Assembly: GCA_945859605.1 (NCBI GenBank)
Contig: OX243822.1
Coordinates: forward strand, 6,225,400 to 6,289,399
Length of the DNA: 64,000 nt
Source: Lumbricus rubellus
Taxonomy: Eukaryota > Annelida > Clitellata > Crassiclitellata > Lumbricidae
Direction: 5' to 3'
Made by a program: the position numbers and the translations under genes. Positions 33,301-42,900 of this stretch are shown here, in pieces. Within the stretch, counting starts at the first letter, position 1, and every line of letters begins with the position of its first letter. The notes under the pieces are model-generated. The model was not told where the DNA came from. It did not search any database and saw only the letters and a list, made by a program, of their open reading frames with translations.

Positions 33301-36300
33301 CTCCATATAAATCAGAATCAAACCATACAGTTCTTTTTCTACAATTATCATACTAACTCGATCTGACCTCAAGTTATTTTCTATAATTCTCATACTTAGT
33401 CTAACCCAAAGTTATTTCTCTACAATTCTCATGGCTCTAACCCCATTATTTCCTACAATTCTCTTACGACTCTGACCCCTGTTATTGCTCACAATTTTCA
33501 TACTAACTCTAACCCCATTGTTTCTCTACAATTCTCATATTAACTCTGACCCCTGTTATTTCTCTACAATTCTCATACTGCAATACACACTCACATAACC
33601 TAAGCAATACAATACATCACAAAAACTTAAATGACATTCGTCTCTAAAACCCAATCTCCCCCAACATAGAAACTTCCGAGACTTAAACAGTCGCGACAGC
33701 TTGTCGCAAGTCTCGGAAGTCTCAATGCTGCTTCCTCAGAATTCCGAGACTCACAACAAGCTGTCGCGACTCCTTGTACTCGCGAATGATGCGGTCGATG
33801 TTTTCGACGAGCCCAGCCTCCGCAGTCCATCGAATGTGCATCTCCTTGATCATCACAGGATCCAATCGAAGGTTCAGCGTCAACTGGTCAAAGTCACATT
33901 GCTGTAAAGATGACATCAACGCAAGGTTCGAGGAATTGAAGAACACCTGTGCAGGCAATAGCTAATGGTACAGTTTTGATTGATTGACATGTTTTGATTG
34001 TTTGATTGATTGATTGATTGATATGAAGATTTAATTGATCGATTTATGTGCAGTTTTGATTGGTTGATTTATTGATTGATTTGCAGATTTTATTGGTTGA
34101 TTTATGTGCAATTTTATTGATTGTTTGAGGTGCAGTTTTGATTGATTGATTGGTGTATAGTTCTGATTGATTGATTTAATGATTGATCTAGGTGTAGTTT
34201 TGATTGACTGACTGATGTGTAATTTTGATTGATTGATTGATTGTTTGAGGGGCAGTTTTGATTGAATAATTGATTGATTGACTGACTGACTGAGTGATTG
34301 ACTGACTGAGTTATTGATTGACTGATTGACTGACTGAGTGAATGATTGAGTGATTGATTGACTGATTGACTAACTGATTGATTGACTGAGTGATTGACTG
34401 ACTGATTGATTGACTGACTGATTGATTGACTGACTGACTGAGTGATTGATTGACTGACTGATTGATTGACTGATGGATTGTTTTGGCGCATATATAGAGG
34501 ATGAATCAGATAATTATCGTATAACAAAAAGAATGAACCTTTCTGTCACGATCAAGCAAAGCTTCTTCTTCTCGTAGGACCCGGATTTTTCCACTTGTCA
34601 GAGATTTACTGACGACCTGTAAACAATGACATAAAAAAACAATGAACTTTTACTTAGCAACAGAAACAATGAAAATCTTTTTCAACTTAAAAAAGCCATG
34701 GAAAGAATCAGAACTTGGACTACGGTCGACCTCAACGACAAACTTAAACTAATTTCATTCTAAAGACGTGTAGGCCTAGTCCAGTGGTTCCCAACCTTTT
34801 TGGACCTTAGAGCCACTTTTTCTAAGATGGAGGACAAGCGGGCCACTTTTTCTTAGTTAAAGAACATTAGGGGGCCACAATGCTAAAATTTACTTATCTA
34901 AAAGCATATAAAATTGTTATAATTGATTCAAAAAAGAATGTTTGGTGTTATTTATAGACGTCAAAATAAAATAATTTGTAATATAAAATAATTATGTGTT
35001 CTATCCTGACAAAATCATCAATTTTTCATATATTTTGTTAATTCTTCGAGAGGGCCGTTTTTGAGGTCTGGCGGGCCATTTGTTTAGGCCTGGCGGCCAC
35101 TTTTGTCCCGTGGGCCACGGGTTTGGAACCGCTGGCCTAGTCTAAGGTAGGGTAAAACAAATGATAACAGACCTTCGTAATCTCGCGAAGAGTGTTGTTC
35201 GAGTCATCAACTGCAACAAAGAACTTGCTTCTGGGTCTGGTGTCCGCTAAGTTCTGAATTACTCTGTGATTCAAACAAGTTGAAAAAGAACAAAATACTC
35301 TAACTATATTATGCTGGAGACATTCCCCGAATAAAAGAATAGTAATCATATAATATATAGAGAAACATAATAATAGAAATATATAAAACTATATAATAAT
35401 ATATATATTATATATATATATATATAGGCCTAATTGAAGAGATGTCTGAGATGGGTCAAATTAAAATAAAGCTAGACAAAGATATCTATTTATATATTTA
35501 TATATACACATAATTTTATATTAAATATGATAATTAATTATATATATTGTTATTTTATTAAAACACAATAATTTTCAGTGAAAGATTTATCGAAGATGTG
35601 GAGGAATGAGAAGAAACAAAAAACAAAGAAAATGAAAGAGAATTTTTACAGAAAGACAATGGGAAATCGAGGTCAGAAAATAATAAAATCCGTTCTAGGG
35701 AAGAAGATTATGCTGATGAAAAGTGAACAGACAATTAAAAGCAGAGCTGGAAATAATAATAATTATACTTACGCTGCCAAATCACGGACATGGATGGTGG
35801 GTAGAACGTTTCTTCCGTCTCCAAGACAAGGCAGATCGGGCGCATTGTGCCAACCAGCCTGGAAAAGAAGAAAATAAGGGAAGACTGCATTTGGTCCAGC
35901 ACTGCCCGCTCTTTGGCAGTGCCAGTCTCGAGCTTGGAGAAAGGAGGAGGGTGAAACTAATCATCCTTGTTATAATTATATGATGACAGTAACAAGCACT
36001 TACTTCCTTTTTTTCAACCGTTATTCTGATTTTTTTATCTCCCTCCCTGCTTTTGCCTGGCACTCTTTCCGTACCTCCTCCTCCACTCCACCTTTTATCG
36101 ATCTCTATATCTACCACCTTCCCTTCATCCGTCCATCCTTCCCTCCGTACTCTGCTCCTTCCTCACCTCCAATAATCTCTATCTAGCTCCATTTAACATA
36201 ACATAACATAACATAACATGGGTTTTAAGTGGTTCAGAAGACACTAGGCCTGTGTTAGAACCACTGCAAAATTGACCTGGAACTTTTAATACCCCAATTT

Positions 36301-39300
36301 TCCTAGGTTCCTTTTAAATGCTGTGACCGTGTCCACCGACACAGTGCTGTCCCCCAATCCGTTCCACATGTCCACAACTCTAGCACTGAAAAATTTCTGC
36401 CCTAATGATCCTTTCGGCTTCTTAAATAATTTGTACCTATGACCCCGAGTTGCTTTGTTTGGTGCTAATACAAAGAACTTCTCCCAACATAGTGCTTCCT
36501 TTCCAGTAATGATCTTGTATGCTTCAATTAGGTCTCCTCTGCTCCTCCGTCTCTCCAGTGTTGTTAGCCCACACCTTTCCAACCTCTCCTCATAGCTCAT
36601 ATCTTTGTAACCCCAAATCATCTTCGTAGCTCTTCTCTGAACTTTCTCCAGTTTTTCAATATCCTGCTTTAAGTGTGGATTCCATGCCTGAATGCAGTAT
36701 TCCAGCTGTGGCCTAACCAGTGATTTATATAGCCTCAGTATTGTATCCTTATCTCTAGTAACTATTGTCCTTTTTATCATGCCTAATGTTGAATTTGCCT
36801 TTTTTGATGCTTCAGCACATTGCCTTGAAGGCTTTGCACTCTTGTGCATGATCACTCCTAAGTCCCTTTCTTCATCACTCACCCTCAGTGCCTTACCCCC
36901 CATTTCATATGCAAACTCCTGGTTCCTCTTTCCCATATGCATCACTGAGCACTTTTCCAAATTAAAAAGCATTTGCCAGTCCTGTGACCATCTAAACATT
37001 TTTCCTAGATCTTCCTGTAGTATATCTGCTTCTTCTTTATTACCCACTGCTCTACATAATTTTGTGTCATCCGCAAACTTAGAAATCTTTGATAGAATCC
37101 CATCATCTATATCATTAATAAAAAGTACAAACAACAGTGGCCCCAACACTGATCCTTGTGGCACTCCGCTTAGCACTGCTGTCCACCTAGAGTGTTTATC
37201 TCCTATTCCCACTTTTTGTCTTCTATCTGAAAGCCAGCTTTCAATCCACTTGAGTACCTGCCCACTAATCCCGCAAGCTTGCAACTTTTTAACTAGTCTT
37301 TTATGGGGTACTTTATCAAATGCCTTTGCAAAGTCTAGGTAAATCACATCCACTGGCTTTCCCTCATCTAACTTCTCAAAGACCACTTCAAAGAATTCCA
37401 ACAGATTTGTCAAACACGAGCGTCCCTTAGTGAATCCATGCTGACTACCTTTTATAATATCATGTACATTCAAGTGCTCAACTATGTTATCCTTAACAAT
37501 TCTCTCCATGACCTTACACACCACACTGGTTAGACTGACTGGTCTGTAGTTACCTGGCTCACTTCGGTTTCCTTTTTTAAACAATGGCACTATAAGAGCA
37601 TCCCTCCATTCTTGTGGAACATCTCCGCTCTGTATCGATTTATTGAAGATCTGTGCCAATGTCTCCCCGATTTCTTCCCTCACTTCATGTAAGAACTTAG
37701 GATGTAACTCATCGTTTCCTGGACTCTTATCCACTTTTAATCTTTCCAGTTGTTCCACCACCTTTTCCCTAGTAAACATTATTTGCGTCAATCCTTTACC
37801 ACCACTGTCCAGAAATGCTTGGCTAGGCTCAGGAATGTTTCCTAAATCCTCCAAAGTAAACACTGAGCTGAAAAATTTATTCAGCACTTCAGTAGCTTCC
37901 GAGTCGTCCACCACAACTTCTCTACCCCCCTCTTCCTTTTTTAGTGGCCCTACCCTGTCTTTCCTTTTTTGCTTGCTTCTAACATAATTGTAGAAACTCT
38001 TGCTGTCTTCTTTAACATTTCTCGACAACTTCTGCTCAAAGATTTTTATTGCTTCCTTATTTGTTTTATTGCAGACGTTTCTTTTATTCACATAGTTCAC
38101 CCTCAATTCCTCGAGTCTTGCTACACTCTCACCCTCGAGTTCATTCTTTGTTTCCTTCTTCAACTTATGATAATTCTTCCAAGCTTTATTCTTCGCCCTT
38201 CTCTTTTTTTGAACCTCGCGTGTTACCCAAGGCCTTCTCTTGTTGGTTCTCTTGCGTTTGGGTATATTTTCGTCAATAATCTCTCTCATGACTTCATTAA
38301 ACTTCTTCCAAGCTTCGTTCACTCCCATTCCACTTACTGCACTTTCTAATTCCGTTTCCTTCAACCTCATCCTCACTAATTCATAGTCTGCCTTAAAGAA
38401 ATTGGGTTTGCTCATATAGGCTTTCACTTCCTGAGTCTGTTGCACAAATAGTTCCCATCTTACAACCTGATGGTCACTAATGTTAAAATGCTCCCCCACA
38501 CTCACATTCTCTACCATATTTTCATCAGTCGTTATCACTAAGTCCAAAATCTTGTCTCCTCTTTTGATTCAGCTTTTCCCTCTCTTCCTCTATCCAGTGC
38601 TCCTCCATCTTTTCTTCCTTCCAACTTTATCCAACTTTTCCCACCATCTACTTTTCCTCCACACTTCCTCCATACATCTGTCCATATCTCGCTTTCCTCC
38701 CACCATTCCGCCAGGGTATCTTATCTTCCACAACTTCATTTTGCAAATGACTGAACTTATTTTTTCCAGCTACCTACGCTGTAGAAGTAAATTGACAAAA
38801 TTAATTTATCACTCTACAAGTACCTGAATAATAGTATTTAACACTTGAAAAAACGATCGAGACAACAAAGAAAAAGATTCACCATTGACATCTATCCCTA
38901 TACAGACCAAGCACAATTCGAGTCCAGCGATAAACTTAGAATCAGAAATTGGCCAAAACTGACGTCAAGGGGGAGAAGGCCGACCCAGAAGGGGAAGGCC
39001 AACCCGGGAGGGGAAGAAGAGGGACTGAGCCCGGCTGTTTAGGAAGAAATAGAAGCCCTGAAGGTGAAACTGAGATCCACCACAACCCACAATTCCTGCA
39101 ACTGCATAATTATATCTGTTTTGAAACAGTGCCAATAAACTTTGTTTAGAAATTCATGAGAATTGATGAGCAAACTCAAACCTTAAACAGATAATGGAAT
39201 AAACCTTCCTCTGCTCCGTAAGTCAGTCCAGCCGTTACGACGTACATCACCAACTTTGACCGACTCTGTTGTTGTAGTATACCATATGCAAACAAACCAC

Positions 39301-39868
39301 AGAAATAATTAAGGCCTATGTATAATGTATATAAATTATACATACTGAAAGCGAAATAAAGTTTGATAGTTATTTTAGACATATTGTTAGTCTGTTATTG
39401 ATCACGTTTATAATTATCCCTATTGAGGCTATTGTTCAACAACTGTATCTGTGCCTTCGGAATTAAAAACAACTGATTGATTGACCGATCGATTAATTGA
39501 TTGATTCACTGATTGATTGATTGATTGATTTACTGGTTGATTGATTTACTGATTGAATGACTGATTTGATTGTCCAATTGATTAATTGATCAAGTGATTG
39601 ACTTATTGATTGACTGGCTGATTATTAACTGATTAATTGATTGACTCACTGACTGACTCACTGATTGATTTATTGATTGATTAATTGATTGCTTGATTGA
39701 TTGAACACGAACTGACCACTTTTCCCAGCTTAAGAACGGACTTTTCCGCATTTATTTGGTCCTTGTAAGTTGGATGTCCTTTGCGCCTTCGATAGTCCTC
39801 TTCCGTCAGTGGAACATCAGGGTCATCCTAAACAACAACAATATTATTATTATTATCATTTTTATTAC

Positions 39869-39938
<70 letters not shown>

Positions 39939-42900
39939 GACCTTTTACATAGTGCACCTTCAAGGTAATCTACTCAGAAGCGCTCCCAGTCCAACAATGG
40001 CTAAATAAAACAGTTTTTAAGTGAGAAAGAAACATAGTGACCAGTGTGACCTCTAGGCACCAAGTGGAGAGCAACAGGAAGCCCATTCCAGGTTCTAGGA
40101 CCAGCCACCGAGAAAGAGCGTCGCTGCATTATAGCAGATCGAGAACGAGGGGTCAAGAGTTCAGCTTGATCAGCCGATCGGAGTTCAGATCGCCGCTGGA
40201 CACCAGAGGTGGGACAGCGGAGCTCCTATAAGTACACGGGAACAAGACCCCCATGCAATGCCAATAAGCAAACACAAAGGCGCAGTCAGAAAACTTCGGG
40301 GAGTTTTCCATTTTGGGGGGGCATCACCAACGAACGTGGTCGCAAAATACACAAGATTAGCCACAAAATCATGCATTCGTGTGGGGTGTTTGAACCCATA
40401 AACCCCCTGAATACCCAGGTACATCAACAAGCAAGTATCATGAGCGAGCATCATGCAACTATGGGTTCAATTAAGTTGGGGCAAATTGTTGGAGAAAATC
40501 GAGTCTTTGGTGACCATGGAAACTGGGTAACTAATGAAATCAACTTTCAGAAGGATGGGCAGATGCAGGCAGTGAGACATAGAGGTAGAAAGAAAGGGGC
40601 ATATACAGGCAGTGTGCTAGACACACATAAGGAGAAATTGAGAAGCATAATTATTATACAGGCAGTGAGACATACAGAGATGGAAAGATACAGACAGAGA
40701 GAGTCAAACAGACAAAGACATATAGGCCTACAGCCAGCAAGACAGGTTCAGGCAGCAAGACAGATACACACAGAGAAACATCCACAAACACAAACAGACA
40801 AACGTACAGGTAACAAAATAATAATTGTGACTATTTATGTATTATACAGGCAGAGAGACATACAGAGATGGAAAGATACAGACAGAGACAGTCAAACAGA
40901 CAAAGACAGATAGGCCTTCAGCCAGCAAGACAGATACACACAGAGAAACATCCACAAACACAAACAGACGGACAGACACACATGCAGAGAACAAACTAAT
41001 AATTATGTGACTGTTTATGTATTGTAATATTATTGGTCCCTCTCTTTGGAATACTCCTTCTCCATCTACTCGGTCTCAACTTCTAACTGGTAATCCCTCC
41101 TCCTCATTTTCTTGTCTCAAAAACCTATTTCTTCTCTCGGTTCACCCTAGTAGAGGCGCTTCCAGGGTGAGAATTGCCGGGGGGTTGAGGGGGGTTCAAC
41201 CCCCCAGTCTTTTTTAGAGCCCCATGTTAAAGTATGTTTTTCATACCCCAATTTCAAGTTTATCATAGGCCAACCCCCCAGTTATTTTTCCACAATTCTC
41301 ATACTGGGCACTTCATAAATGTTTTAATACAGTACAACACAATATAAAATGTAAAACGAAAAAGATTCTGATAATTCATTCTAACTCCATCAGCTGGTTT
41401 GGTTCGAGCCCAACTAAGAACGGACGAGATGAGAATGAAGGTCTTCGGCCGACTCTTATCAAACTTTTCCACATCAGCAGCGAGCTCTGCACAAACACAA
41501 ACAACAATATTATAATACAAACCATATTGAAAATGAAATTGAACATTTATGTAGTGCCAATAGAAAGCAAACTACTTAGAGGCAGTGCTAAAACTAAAAG
41601 TGTAAAAAAAGAAGTGCCAGGACGCCCCTTACCTTTCCAAAAGAATTGCCATGACACCCCTTACATTTTCAGGTGTGCTGGCCAAATAAGTGGCAGGACG
41701 GCATAGAGATTTGAAAATAAGTGCCAGGACGCCGTCCATGACCGTCCTGCCACACTTTAAGCCCTGCTTAGAGGTGATCTCTCAAATAGCCAAAAGAAGG
41801 TAACTTTCATTTAGTCCTGTTGAAATGCAGGTGCCATGCTTTCGCAATTTAATTCAAACTCATCATATAGCCTACCTTCTCTTGTATTTGTACCATCTTA
41901 CACCTGGTCATGCAATTATGTGGCTGTTTACGTAATTACGACACAGCTCATGTAACTATGTAACTACGGTATGTTACTGCTCACATAACTACAGGGTGAG
42001 AATTGCCGGGGGTTGGGGGTTTCAAACCCCCCCAGTCTTTCTTAGAGCCCCATGTTAAAGTCTGTTTTTCACACCCCGATTCCAAGCGGATAATGGTCCA
42101 AACCCCCACCCCCCGTTATTTTTTCACAATTTTTACACTGCATAACCAGTAGTGTAGTCCTAAAAAAATGAAGTGGGGAACGCTCTTTATAATAATATTA
42201 TTAGTATTAGTAGTAGTATTAATATTCCATTTTCCCTGGAAAAAGTGGGGGAACGGCGTTCCCCCGCATCCCCCCCACTACACCACTGTGCATAACTAAG
42301 TAACTGCTTATGAAATTATGCCACTGCTCACATAACTATAATATGTAACTGCTTATGCAATCATGTCACTGCTCACATAACTATGTAACTGCTCATATAA
42401 TTGTACTTCTGCAATCTGCATACTTAATTTTGTTACTGCTCGTGTAATGATGTCACTGCTTACGTGTTGCAACCCAAGCAGCCTCGTCTGCTTGGTCGGG
42501 AAATTCCGAGATGTCGTAGATGATGACGTCACATGCAATCAGATACGTGTACAGCATCTCGTTCTTATCAAACTACAAATAAAACAAGAAAGCGGTTATG
42601 CAAGGGTTAACCTTTCTCACACAATCGTGCAGTGGCATTAACAGTGTCAGAAAATCCACGAGCTACAATGATTCATTCACCTTGTCACCTTGTGCTTTCA
42701 GCTCTCTGAGCTCTAGCGACCGACATGATCCATTTTCTGAATTGCTTTCTTTCTGGTATCGCTTCCCTTAGTTCTTCCAAGTTCATTCCTGTTGTTTCGT
42801 GAATCTCATCCATCCACCTTTTCCTTGACCGCCCTTGGTTTCTTCTTCCCTCTCCGTATGCCAACATCATATTTTTTTGGTCCATTTGAGCGCATAGCAT

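Noticed and set aside
36692..38349. Several + strand ORFs
   Set aside because: Antisense frames of the CR1-like LINE ORF.
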